Assembly (NCBI GenBank): GCA_037577475.1
Contig: CM075192.1
Location: 6,029,908 to 6,093,907 of the forward strand
From: Chaunax sp. Z400
Lineage: Eukaryota; Chordata; Actinopteri; Lophiiformes; Chaunacidae
Direction of reading: 5' to 3'
Length of the DNA: 64,000 bases
Positions within the stretch are counted from its first letter, which is position 1. Each line of letters opens with the position of its first letter. The notes under the pieces were generated by a model. That model ran no database searches and was not told the DNA's origin. It was given only the letters and a program-made list of their open reading frames with translations. This document shows, in pieces, positions 13,227 to 23,600 of the stretch. Position numbers and translations under genes: made by a program.

Positions 13227-14098
13227 CAGCATGCTTTTCTCTGCTCCAGCTGACCAACAGTAGTTGGTATGGCTGTTCTGTCAGAGGCTTAAAGCTGCAG
13301 TGTGGGGTCAGAGGGCAGGCTGCAGTTAATGCTGTTCTAAATTGCCTTTCCTTGGAGATTTGCCCCCATTGAGACACCTGAGAAAGGTGGGGAGGTCACA
13401 CTGTGAGAAATAAGGTAAAGGAAGTGGATGGGAGCATGTGCATGGCCAGTGAATATATCCACCATGCTGACCATTACTGCACACTTGTGATAATGGACTA
13501 AATCCCGGAGGCTGCAGGGTTTTCTTTGGCTGTTTGTGTCTGATTCAGTCCAAATCAAAGAGACCAGTAGGCTTCAAGGGCCAAGCATTTACTGTAGTGA
13601 GCACAATGTTATTATAACTTATACTAACCCAAAGTCCAAAGTTACAAAATTAAAATACTAGTATTACTTGAGGTACTGTAGTTGCAAAAAAAAGTCAAAT
13701 ATTGTCTTTTTTTATTCTAAGCATTGTTCCCTTATAGAAACCTGGTGCCTGGTATCTGGTTACCCACAGTGCAATTGAACCAGACAGTTCATTTGGAGAT
13801 TTGATGTGCTATGCTAGTAGTTGCTATTGTAACTTGGAGTCTCAAGCAGAGATGAGGAGCAGTCAACAGAAGCCCGGTGATGTCATTTCTGTCTAACAGT
13901 GACTTTTTTCATTGTACAACCTGAAGTCTTCAGCCCCAGCAGACACTAACTCCAGTGACGTCACATACACTTCTGCTGCCCTAATGGATATCCTATATTG
14001 ATTTTAAAAAATACAAGCATGTTTTTATCAGCCATGTTTGTCTGTTTGTGTACAAAATAAATAAACAAAGATCAAAAATGTATTAGCAGCTTTCAATT

Positions 14099-14243
14099 AA
14101 ATTTGTGGAGTGATTGGTTTCGGGCCAGGAGAGAGTTGATTAGATTTTGAGGCAGATCTGGATGGAGATCAGGATCATTTCTCTGTTCAGTTATCATTGT
14201 GAGATGATGAGGGCGTATTTAGATGTTTGTGTGAGTTTCACAA
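14099..14243 (+). repeat. Dispersed repeat with GATTTTGAGGCAGAT core, copy 1
   Basis: The core TTAGATTTTGAGGCAGATCT followed by TTATCATTGTGAGATGATG recurs inverted at 14475-14575 and in direct orientation at 48880-49010. Confidence 0.7.
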
Positions 14244-14419
14244 TAAACTAGAAACACATGGCCATTGTCATTAAAAAAAATATTATTTATTTTTTGGAAA
14301 ATTGATACATATTATCAGTGATTTCTAACTACTGAAACAAAATGTACAAAAACACATTTAAGCACACTTTAATAATTTATCTACTTATTTTAGTATCAGT
14401 ATAAGTATTTAGTATAAGT

Positions 14420-14423
14420 ATTT

Positions 14424-14474
<51 letters not shown>
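14420..14474. repeat. (AT)n microsatellite
   Basis: AT dinucleotides with one TTTA interruption, lying between the two inverted copies of the dispersed repeat. Confidence 0.95.
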
Positions 14475-14476
<2 letters not shown>

Positions 14477-14575
14477 TTAATCTCACAATGATAACAGAAT
14501 CGGAAAATATTCCTGGATCTGCCTTAAAATCTAATCTCTTCTTCGGCCCATTTGTCCATGAAATTGCATTGAAAT
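14475..14575 (-). repeat. Dispersed repeat, copy 2 (inverted relative to 14099)
   Basis: Its reverse complement reads TTAGATTTTAAGGCAGATCC, then TTATCATTGTGAGATTA, aligning with 14140-14213. Confidence 0.7.
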
Positions 14576-16007
14576 CTGTTAACTCTTTGAGATGTCTTGT
14601 ATAAAAACACATAAACAGACAAACATTGAAGATTACATAAATACAGATTTCAGTGAAACAAAAAAAACAAAAAGATTTATTTTAGTGTCAGTCATGCTTC
14701 TAGTTCATGTAAGTATGCTCCTTTTTATTTGCCATGTGAATGAATATCTTGAAGTGCAAATATAAGATCATCATAAGATGCAGCCATAGAGTGTATATAC
14801 TCTTTGAATAGTCCTCTTAGACTTGGTGTTTAAAGTGTCTAATTTACATATAAAACACCACATACAGAGAGAAGACGTCCTTTTTAATGGCTTCAACTAT
14901 GTGAAGATGTTTTCTGTATTCTAACCAACGGTGCACGTTGCATGTAACTGTACAATTCTCACACAATGTTCTATTAAAAATAAAGCAGAGCTGAGTGCAA
15001 CCTTGCACAGTGTATGTTGCCTCTGTGGACTTGCAGTTCTCCCTCCAGTGCTCTCTACATACACTTTGAAACTAACAGAATCAGGTCTACAGTATTAAAT
15101 ATTTCATCATACCTTTCCATGTAACTGTTATCCTGCTACAGCAACCATGAAAACTAAAGGAATAGAAGATGCAGTCAGTGCGAGGAGACACCTGGCAGAC
15201 ATGCATCTAAATCTTGTTGATGCTGGGGGAGTGTGTTTACCTCTCTGCACAGTACATATACCATGATCTGTAGCACATGTCATAAAATGCACCAATGAAT
15301 GCAGAAGGCATCACTCTGTAGGCAAGTGATTGTTTACAGTAGCTTTTCATTGAACTGCATAAATGAAGTGATGATTGGCCTTGCACTCTATTCAAAGCAG
15401 AAGACTTCAATCAGCTTAAAAGAAACCCACAGAAAAATACCACAGCGGTTGACCTCGTAGATGTGGAAATAAATAGCAGACAGTGGCGCTGATCCTGACT
15501 GTAATTTGTGGGGAGGGAGCTACAGATGCGAGGGTTGAAAAGAATGACACTGAAAGCACCTTCAGTCTGCGCTATGAAGCAGAAGCCATTACTGGCTGTA
15601 GTGTTGTCAGCCGTTCAGCGTCAGCTCCTTTGAGAATGAGGCTTTCAATCAATGTATGAAAAGCCAGTATCTCTGTGGAAAGAATGACACAGAATAACTC
15701 ATGACGGGGGGGAGCAGCCGAGTGAGTGGGTGTTCAAAAGCAGTGCAGCTGTGTGGAGGGAACTGTGTTGTTTTTACCCATGCCACCAGCCTTACTGCAT
15801 TGTTAGTGGTAATGATGGTTTGCTTGGACGCTGTCAGGCATATTTGCAAGGATGAAACTATGGTTAGAAGGTAGAATGACTGGAGTGCCTTGATTGGTTG
15901 GGTTACTTTCATGAATGGGTCCAGATCTTTGGGGGGCAGAGGGGACTTGCACCTCAACTTCTGGAAAACTTTAAGTTGTCCTACTAATCAATTATTCCAA
16001 AATAAAA
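14576..16007. other. Non-coding stretch, no gene recognised
   Basis: No long frame other than 15649-15957 minus, which has no domain. Nothing else seen. Confidence 0.5.
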
Positions 16008-16129
16008 TACAGTTAAACCTGGTGCGCTGACCACCTGCAAGACGACCGTCAGCTTTTTTGCCGTCCCCTTGATATTTCCCATTGACGTAAGCATTTAGCG
16101 TCCGTTATGAGATGCCGGTCCGTCCAACG

Positions 16130-16989
16130 TAGGGATGTCATGATTAATAACGTTACGGTGTTATAATCGTAAGAATTCTTTAAACTACGGTATCTCGTGA
16201 GACACGTTTATTTGGAGTCACGTTCTGTATGTGTGTGTGGGTGCCTGTGTGGAAATGGCAAAGAGAACTCCAGAGTTATATCCAACAAAGAAACGGATAT
16301 CAAGTCAGCAGTGTGGGACCATTTTGCATATCTTCAAAATGAGTAGGAGGTAGTTGAAGATGATGAATATCCAATCTGTAAAGCCTGCCATCAGAACGTT
16401 GCTGCTTAAGGCTCCAACACGTCTAATGTGTCACAACATCTTCAGGATAATCATCCATCCCTGCATGCACCAGTCAAGGTAAAAAACTAAACTTGCTAAA
16501 TGTGCAAAGCCCTAAACTGTTAAACTCCTGCAGAACAAAGTTCACACCAGAGCGCGGCTCGGGATGCCTTTTTCTGCGATGCACAGACTCATCCTGGGAA
16601 TATTTCCCTCAGAAATAGAAAGTAGCATAAAATAGAAATCCTGTGGAGAATATGGATCAACATGGCACAGACTAGATTTTATCTTTTCAAGTCATAAAAC
16701 ACATTTTTAATAGCCTTAAACCTCATCTGTATGTATGTATGAACGTCTGCAGGAAGAGATGTTTCTAGATGACGAGTCCTATCGTCTAGACACAACTCTA
16801 ATTCACACACAGACGCTCTGAGGCAGGAGGGGTGGGGTAGGTGGGGGGAGCTGTTGCTCTCTCTAAAAAAAGGCTTTTTGGAATGAATGTCTGATGAACA
16901 ATATTGCCAAAGATAATTAAATAAATTAGCATTAATACAATAATTAGATAATAATCGTGATTCCAAAATATGATATTGTGACATCCCTA
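16130..16989 (+). mobile_element. hAT-type element nested in the MITE
   Basis: The termini are inverted repeats TAGGGATGTCA at 16130-16140 and TGACATCCCTA at 16979-16989. They are flanked by an 8-bp target-site duplication, GTCCAACG (16122-16129) and GTCCAACT (16990-16997), with one mismatch. An 8-bp duplication and this terminus are the hAT signature. The interior has a decayed BED finger and no catalytic domain, so the copy is an internally deleted, inactive derivative. The uninterrupted paralogue at 20190-20470 shows the empty site. Confidence 0.88.
16298..16483 (+). pseudogene. Decayed BED zinc-finger (ZBED/hAT transposase N-terminus)
   Basis: One frame reads SAVWDHFAY (from about 16304) and later PICKACHQNV and SNTSNVSQHLQDNHPSLHA. 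This is the BED-finger pattern: aromatic WxxF/Y start, Cys-x2-Cys, then His-x4-His. Two in-frame stops interrupt it, one after the FAYLQNE segment and one between the Cys pair and the His pair. BED fingers are DNA-binding domains at the N-terminus of many hAT transposases. The DDE catalytic part and the C-terminal dimerisation region are absent from the rest of the 860-bp element. It is a relic that fits its host element. Confidence 0.8.
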
Positions 16990-17183
16990 GTCCAACTCGA
17001 CCGAAACCAGAACTGCTGGAGATCAGGTGTTTCAGTCACTGCCAATAATGACCGGATGGAAAATACTGTGCAAAGTTATTGCTTTCTAGTACTGTATTAA
17101 TTGAAAAACTGTGTACAGCAAGTGGTACAAAGTGGGACTTTTTCAGTCTACGTTCAGTCATTTTTGATTTCGTACAGACATGA

Positions 17184-17293
17184 AGGCATAGACAGATAGA
17201 CAGACAGATAGATACATAGATAATAGATAGATACATAGATAGAAAGATAGATAGATAGATACATAGATGATAGTTAGATAGACAGACAGACAG
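17184..17293. repeat. (GATA)/(GACA)n microsatellite
   Basis: Mixed GATA, GACA and ATACATAG units inside the right arm of the pogo-like MITE. The uninterrupted copy at 20190 lacks it. Confidence 0.95.
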
Positions 17294-17320
17294 TGTTCTT
17301 CTTAGCCAGGTTTGACTGTA

Positions 17321-18511
17321 CGTATTCATATAGATGCTGATTTGTCTTTTAAAATAGAAACACAAACACAACACTTCTTAAAAGCTTTGTTGAACATGTA
17401 TCCTGCTCAGTGTTACTGTCGCACAGTAAACATACCACAGCACATTGAATAAACTAGTGGCACCATGTTGACATGCTTTTTGCATGTCAAACAACAAAAA
17501 CATTCTGTTAGTAATTGTCTTTACTTCCACCAAAGAGTGAAGCTTCATGTACGTCTGTGACAAACACTTGATCACAGGTTAATTAATGAGTCACTGTTAA
17601 ATGAAATGTGTGCTGACTGAGGCTGTAGATCTAAACAAATCAAAGAAGAGTCTCAGTGATGATAGAAGCAGTTTTTACTGTGCGAAAATATGGCCCTACC
17701 ATAAAACACCTGCTTTTAGAGTTTCGTTTCACAGTGTGTGCACTCAAAGGGATGTTAATGTTAATATTTCACATAAATTGAGTGAAATGAGGCAGTTCAT
17801 TTCAACAGATGATGAAGTCATAGCAGCTACTGAACACCTTTCTATAGATCCATCTTTGTGACACTGAGCAGAAACTGACAGAGACTGGGTGATCTAAAGC
17901 ACTATTACTACTAGGAAGTGGACCTCAGGTAAGGATTGTTTGTTACGTATTGTCGTTAAATGAATAGAAAGGCTCTGTGCCAGGTGTGTAAAGCAAAGAT
18001 ACAAAGCAGTGTGGTATGGTTGGTAAATGGTCGGCAGTAAACTTTACATGAATTAAGTATTGTAAATAATAGATCATTTCTGTTCAACAATTTCTCTTTT
18101 TGTTTCAGAAATGTAAAACACAACGTTACCATTATTTTAATATCACAAGAAGTCACATTTGTCATGTAACTCAGGGCCTGTAACAGACCATGCACTGTCC
18201 ACGATCTTCAGGTGGCCCCCAAGGCCCCACAACTACTTTGTGGTAATTTGACGACTGCAACTTTATTGACAAATATGCAGTTAGAGCACAATTAACACAG
18301 TAATGGTACAGACCAGACCTCTGCATTGTTACCAGTCTTGGGGCCCTCCTGTCTTGTCGATCAGCCATGTGTCAAAATCTAAACTCTGTCTTCTGCGTGG
18401 CACAAAGTGGTGCACATCATAGTGCAGGTGCCACTTCTAGATTCCAGCATTTGTTATTTACACAGGCCACATTGTGTAAGTTGCATCCATCTGTGTGTGA
18501 GTGTTGGTCTT
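17321..18511. other. Non-coding stretch, no gene recognised
   Basis: A plus frame at 17601-17861 (86 codons) and minus frames at 17956-18368 show no domain, and no splice-bounded conserved exon is visible. Confidence 0.5.
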
Positions 18512-18605
18512 CAATCAATCAAACTTAATTTATACAGCATCTTTCAATTTATTTGCATGCCAACCAAGGTGCTGTACAACTGATTGATGAAACAAAAGAA
18601 ATTTA
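18512..18605 (+). repeat. CAATCAATCAAACTT... dispersed fish repeat
   Basis: CAATCAATCAAACTTAATTT, then ATACAGCATCTTTCAA and GGTGCTGTACAACTGA, is the familiar short sequence found dispersed in fish genomes (often a retroelement 3' end). Boundaries are approximate. Confidence 0.55.
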
Positions 18606-18644
18606 AAAAGGATGCAGAGAGTAAAAATGAGATGTAGTCAGGAG

Positions 18645-19090
18645 AAGTGTTGGAGAATTTCTACCTTGAAGCAGCAGAAAGTGATTGAACCATTGACCAA
18701 ACCTGGTCTAAAGTCAAGTATGCACGTTATGCAGTATGTTTTACCTGCTATTAAAAGGGTGCATCAGAGAGTAAGATGTGCCAACGTAGGTGTGTTCACA
18801 ACACGACACCTATTCAAATGAACTATTTTCCTTGCACCCATTCAGACAGCTGACATCACCTGTAGCAGGACGGATGCTTTACTCCAAACAATGGCACTCT
18901 CTACCAGGACTGTGCGTCTGACCTTGTGGATATGTCAAAGAACAAAGACCATTCATTAAAAATTTGATCCTGTTGATGTGATTAAAATAATTAATTAAGT
19001 TAAACTGCTGTCCCTCATGCATAAATGGCACAGTTGGACAGATACGCTTACTGTTTCTGCTGCTGGGGGATCACTTCAGGTCATTTAATT
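18645..19090 (+). repeat. Dispersed DNA-transposon-like repeat, copy C
   Basis: Shares with copy A the core GCAGAAAGTGATTGAACCAT, GTCTAAAGTCAA, and downstream the AACAAAGA...GATCCTGTTG block (about 18941-18976). It is the longest of the copies. The 3' limit is uncertain because the following TAATTAA-rich DNA could be host sequence. Confidence 0.5.
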
Positions 19091-20187
19091 AACATTTTCC
19101 TTATCATTATTAATGATGAATTATTTCAATGGTCTACATCCCATCGGCTTTTAATCAGAACGATCATTTTTATGACCTGTCTCACCTGATCTGCAGACTT
19201 CCATCCACAGCATCACTGGACCTATTACTGACTCAGGGATGTGCAGCAGCCCTCCTCCTCCTCCTCAGTTAAATATGGATGTATTTGCTCATATGCATTT
19301 GATGGGATAGAGGATTGGGAGACGCTGGAGGCAGAGGGTCCACTGGCCATGGACAACATACCTGTCCCTCAGTGAAGACCAGTTTGAATATAAATTCACC
19401 AACACTGAAGCCAGTAATCGTTTTTAAAGTGAACCTAAGATAACACTATGATTTTAATTTTTGCGACCAACACACACCTATGAATACATGACTGAAGGAA
19501 ACGTCTTTGTCACATACGCATTTGACGAGGAAAAGGGTGTTGGAAACACCCTAAATGGACTTGCACCATGGACCATGCTTTTAAAGTGCATATCAAAAGT
19601 TGTGTCTAATTACATTATCAGTATTACGGACTGATTTTTTGGACTCTGGACTAAAGAGTTAGGAGACATGCTTTGATGGGACCCAAATGGGGCCCACAGC
19701 TCATTATTACAGAATGGTACATTTCTTTATTTCTACTTTCACTTATAGCAATATGAAAACACAGATTTGTGTCACTACTCATGTGGGAAAGGGTGATTAG
19801 TTCCTGCCCTGAGTATTACTGATCCCCAATAACCACAAGTAAAAGTCATAATATTCAAGGATGCATTCATGAGCACTTCATAAGAATATTTCACCATGAC
19901 ACTAACTTCACTGGACATTTATTTCTCTCGTGTACAGCCATTTTCTGCTGCCATGTTGTGTTCTCCTTCCTGTTGCTCACACACAGTGTAATTTGCCACA
20001 CTCGCTGGAAGGAATGTGCCAGCCTGTTATTTGCAATGTGGGAGTTTTGAATAGCAGCCTTTGGAAACAGGTGCCAGTTGCTGTAGAGGAGCAGTGCAAT
20101 CTAGCTCAGTTCTCCTTGTTTCTGCCAGCCATTCATAGAACACATAACCCCTCATCTTATGCAGTTTAGCATCCATACATAAATACA
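19091..20187. other. Non-coding stretch, no gene recognised
   Basis: A weak fragment of the same dispersed family may lie at 19435-19600. The rest shows nothing. Confidence 0.45.
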
Positions 20188-20189
20188 TA

Positions 20190-20470
20190 CAGCCAAACCT
20201 GGTCTAGTGACCACCTCTATAAGGCGACCACCTGCTTTTTTACAGTTCCATTTTACTCCCCATTAACATACGCATTAAGTTTCTTGTACAAGAAGCCCAC
20301 CTGTCCAACGCGACCATGACCAGCAGAGCTGGAGATCCGCAGGCAGCCAATCACTGGCTATAAGGACCGTTTTCTTGTTCAGCCTTAAACGTAAACAGTG
20401 TATAGCAAAGTGGGACTTTTCAGGCAACATGCAGACATAATACAAAGATGTTATAAGCCCAGAGTTACTG
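20190..20470. mobile_element. pogo/Tigger-like MITE, uninterrupted copy
   Basis: Starts CAGCCAAACCTGG after TA (20188-20189) and ends near AGTTACTG before TA (20471-20472). It aligns with the 16010-17318 copy across the left arm (GACCACCT, GCGACCACCTGCTTTTTT), across the hAT target (CCAACGCGACCA, unbroken) and the right arm (CAAAGTGGGACTTTT). It has no coding capacity. Confidence 0.72.
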
Positions 20471-20472
20471 TA

Positions 20473-21390
20473 CAATTCTGTGGTTTATCAGTTAGGTGTA
20501 TTCATGTGAGCATATGGGTCCCATATGCATGGATTTGGCCTTTCGAGGTCAACATTATGTGTTGTGTATGAAGCTTTCTATCTTGGCTGCATTAATTTTT
20601 TTAACTAATAATCTGGTGCTCGGACGCCATAGGAGAGGCCATAAGGCACAGTCTCCCACATGCATGCACACACAGAAATACGTCACATGTGCAAGATGTA
20701 CATAAAATCTTGCCAAACACTGACAAAACAATGAGCAGAAAATTTGTTCATTGGCATATATTTGAAACATTTGGTTGCATATATGACCAAAATTGTTGCA
20801 TCACAGAGCCCTGCATTTTATGCTTAATCTATATGTAGACATTAAACAACCAAATTATTTGAATATGGAAGAATTAAACAACTATGTTGGAGTTGTTTTC
20901 TGAGGTAGACATGTTTTCTTTGTCATTCCTTATGTTTAAGGTGATAGGTAATACAAGCATTGCTGTCTCCCCTGCTGAGGCCCTGAGCTTCACCTTCTCT
21001 TTATTTTATGTTTTAAACATAAAATATCCAAAGGAGATGTCACTTACCGTGGAATTCATACAAAGGTACGCAGAGTACTGTCAAATATCAAATATGATGC
21101 AGTGTTTTTCCAACTCAGCATGGTGTGCTTGTTATTCTGTAGTTTCATCTAGAGGTGGCCGATCGATCGGCACCAGAAGGCCCACTTCGCTATGACTGGC
21201 CAAGCTGTCCATGCCGGTTAAACGAATGCGCCACATGATGGTTCACATCGCACACACAGCGCATCACAAGCATGTGCTTCACCGTAAATGAAGTCGACAC
21301 GAAGCTTGTAATTTGTAATACCTGAGGCCAAAATAAGCCTCAGAGGGACAAAGCTGAAAACGTTTGGAACAACAAACTTATTCACCCAGA
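20473..21390. other. Non-coding stretch with a GATCGATC palindrome
   Basis: Contains a perfect 14-bp palindrome GCCGATCGATCGGC at 21158-21171 in sequence that resembles a degenerate hAT-type terminus. A 103-codon plus frame at 20884-21195 has no domain. Confidence 0.4.
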
Positions 21391-21530
21391 GCACGTTTAG
21401 CTCAGTCGGTAGAGCTATACGCCCCATATACGAAGGCTGAGGCCCTTTGCCGCATGTCTTCTCCCTCGCTCTCTCCCACATATCCTGTCTCCTCTTCAGC
21501 TGTCCTATCTGAATAAAGCCTGAAAGTATA
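21391..21530 (+). repeat. tRNA-derived SINE fragment (second family)
   Basis: An A-box-like TAGCTCAGTCGGTAGAGC (21398-21415) is followed by GCCCTTTGCCGCATGTCTTC and a pyrimidine-rich tail ending GAATAAAGCCTGAAAG. The B-box segment is deleted. This is a SINE fragment, not a tRNA gene. Confidence 0.65.
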
Positions 21531-22640
21531 ACTTAAAATAATTATAATCGCTTCAAGAAACATTCTCAACAAGCTAACATTAACAGAGCAGCTAAAACTA
21601 GAAACAGAGCAAAGCCAGCCACAACTCCCTGCTATCTATAAGCAAAGAAAAGGCATACAAGCTTTGATAGTGAGCACTTGTTTAGCTTGGATGGACTCGT
21701 GGTAGATGAGAGAAGAAACAGACTATCTGGTGAGGAGGCAGAGATACTTCTGTGAAGAAAAACTTGCCAATGATGTTGAAGTGTCTGCATTAGGTCTATG
21801 CTGACACACAACAGCCTCAAGGGGCCTTGTTCTGTTTCTATGGGCCTTTCAGGTATTACAAATAAAGTGTTTTTTCCTGTCTTCTTTGAAAAACTAAACC
21901 CTGCACTTTATTTTAGTTGGAGGTTTAAAGCACAAGGTTTGTCCTGTAGCCTGTTACACTTTTATTTTGACATAAAAACAAAACAGATCAAGAGTTCCTG
22001 TAATCTGGTGCATTTTTAAAGGTTTTTGTTGTATAGATCTGTTGCACCTGTTTTCTTTTAGGAGAGAAAAGCAAGTTAGATTAAGTGGATCATTTTCAGT
22101 AGTATTTTATTTGTACTTAAAAGCTGTCCAGTAACCTGACGGATTTTTATTTTTTTCACCTTTGAGATTTGTTTGAGTGAGACGAGGTCCTTCCTCTCTG
22201 GTGCAGTTTGAGAAAAAAGTTATTTATCTTAAATGTTTTGAACAGACATACGTACATAATTTTATCACTTCTGTACCCAAAAATACCTTACCTGTTTTTC
22301 TCAGAGTTTTCCTGGGAATAAATCCTGAACGAGGGTCAAAGGCTGAGATGAAGGGAACAAAACAGCAACACTTCCCTCCAAGACTTCTGAAGTTCCTGTA
22401 TGAACTCAATAAAGCTGAACTGAACATTAAGGTGAAATGAAAACCTGCAGGCTTGTTAACACAGGCACATGGAAAGTGGTACCAAGAGCACACAAACACT
22501 CCCACATGGAGCCCTGCCTCTTGCTTCGTTCTTGTTTTCTTCATTTTCCTGATTGTTTTAGTTCTGCATTGAGCAATGTTGTTGGTTGTATGTGGAAGTA
22601 TGCGACAGAGATACAAGAAAGTATTGTTGCAGATCCAAGT
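21531..22640. other. Non-coding stretch; may include the U3/R part of an LTR
   Basis: An AATAAA lies at about 22408. If the element at 22641-23600 is an LTR retroelement, its LTR might start in this stretch, but I cannot find a matching second LTR. No gene recognised. Confidence 0.4.
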
Positions 22641-22925
22641 TGGGAGCGTGATGGACCTGGGAAGTGCTGTCGTTTTGAGTCTGCCTGGAAAGGCGGGCTG
22701 TTTGCTGTAGTTGACCTGACAAGGCCGACTGGAGAGTCTCTGATGGACGAGACTGGAGACGCAAGGAAAGCGTCTTGTTGTTTTAAGTATTTGTTGAAGA
22801 AGCTGAAAAGCTGTGTTTAAATTTATGTTTAAGTTTCTGTTGAAAAGACTGTTACAAACATTGTCATCGACATCGTTTCTCACTGAGTGAACCCACAGTG
22901 TTAGCAGGAGACTCGACTGCTACAC

Positions 22926-22943
22926 TGGTGCCCAACGTGGGGC
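22926..22943 (+). other. Primer-binding site (tRNA-Lys type)
   Basis: 17 of 18 bases match the classical tRNA-Lys1,2 primer-binding site used by several retroviral groups, with T for C at position 4. It lies one base after TACA. Confidence 0.6.
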
Positions 22944-23066
22944 TCAGTGAGACAAGGATGACCGAGCAACAGCCGGAACAGACTCACAGGTAAAGCAGCC
23001 AGTCATCGTGAGGCCATCATCAGCCTGTCTCAGAAGCTGTCTGAGGCAGAAGCTCGCTCCAAAATC

Positions 23067-23456
23067 ATGGAAAATGAAGCTCATCAGACCTCGCAGCAGC
23101 TGATGAACAAAGGGTTGCAGATGGAAGTCCTTCAGCGCGAGAAGGACAAGGCAGGTGCTCGCATCGAGGAGCTAGAACTGAAAGGGAGAGGCTACCAGAG
23201 CGAGTGCTTGTTTCTACGCCAACGGCAACAGGAGGCCCAGAACCAATGCATTAAAAAGGAGCAGCTCTGCAAGGAGTTGGGCATCGTCAAGGCAAAGTTG
23301 GAGGAAAGGGACAAGGAGCTCGCCAGAACCGCCAGTGAATTAGAGGAGCACAAGAAACTTGTTTGCACCCTGTCGGATGAAAAGATGCGTCGAGAGTCAC
23401 ACAGGTTTCAAAATTCAGAGTTGAAAAGAGTTGAAATCCCGGGGTCTGGACAGTGA
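23067..23456 (+). pseudogene. Coiled-coil ORF, gag-like position, broken 3'
   Basis: The frame encodes 129 residues from the ATG at 23067 and stays open upstream to about 22960 without another ATG. The product is rich in Glu, Lys, Gln and Leu with heptad-like spacing, for example residues 15-95 (EVLQREKDKAGARIEELELK and on), predicting a long coiled coil. It has no zinc knuckle, protease or other enzyme motif. A stop follows residue 129, while coding-like sequence seems to continue in another frame to about 23550, suggesting a frameshift. The position just after a primer-binding site suggests a gag-like structural protein of a retroelement. A captured host coiled-coil fragment is also possible. 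Clearly more protein-like than other frames in the window, but unidentified. Confidence 0.5.
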
Positions 23457-23600
23457 GTTTGGCCGTCCGGAGGTGGTTCCTGCCAGACAAAGCCACATCA
23501 AGAGAGTTTTTGGAGTACTGGGAGATAAGTTGAAGGATCTGGAGAGATAGCTGGGCAGATAACAGTACCGGCAGCACTTCCCAGGTCCATCACACTCCCA

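Larger units (their letters stand above)
10741..14098. other. Non-coding stretch, no gene recognised
   Basis: Holds AT-rich DNA, a perfect 13-bp-arm hairpin at 12373-12407, a TA-rich cryptic repeat at 12850-12957 and a GT array at 13205. No frame shows a domain or plausible exon borders. Confidence 0.55.
16010..17318. mobile_element. pogo/Tigger-like MITE, split by a hAT insertion
   Basis: The ends are inverted: left CAGTTAAACCTGG at 16010-16022, right CCAGGTTTGACTG at 17306-17318, flanked by TA on both sides (16008-16009, 17319-17320). The CAGT...AAACCT terminus with a TA target site is typical of the pogo/Tigger branch of Tc1/mariner. Without the hAT insert (16130-16989 plus its duplicated target) it would be about 440 bp and non-coding. 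It also contains an expanded GATA/GACA array near its right end. A second copy lies at 20190-20470. Confidence 0.8.
22641..23600 (+). mobile_element. LTR-retroelement-like remnant with a tRNA-Lys primer-binding site
   Basis: TGGTGCCCAACGTGGGGC at 22926-22943 differs by one base from the complement of the tRNA-Lys1,2 3' end, and follows TACA (22921-22924), a plausible LTR end. Downstream is a coiled-coil frame (22960-23456) in the place where gag would lie. A 29-bp sequence at 22641-22669 recurs inverted at 23572-23600 (28 of 29 identical), bracketing the unit. No protease, reverse transcriptase or integrase and no direct second LTR are visible. Alternatives are a rearranged retroelement with an inverted LTR fragment, or a short DNA element with inverted ends that carries a chance primer-site match. 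No target-site duplication was found at these edges. Confidence 0.5.

Noticed and set aside
21391..21530. tRNA gene
   Set aside because: An A-box-like stretch exists, but there is no complete cloverleaf or B box, and the 3' tail is that of a SINE.
22224..22883. 219-codon minus-strand open frame
   Set aside because: It lies antisense to the putative retroelement leader and one 29-bp inverted arm. It has no recognisable domain and an irregular composition. The plus-strand reading explains the region better.
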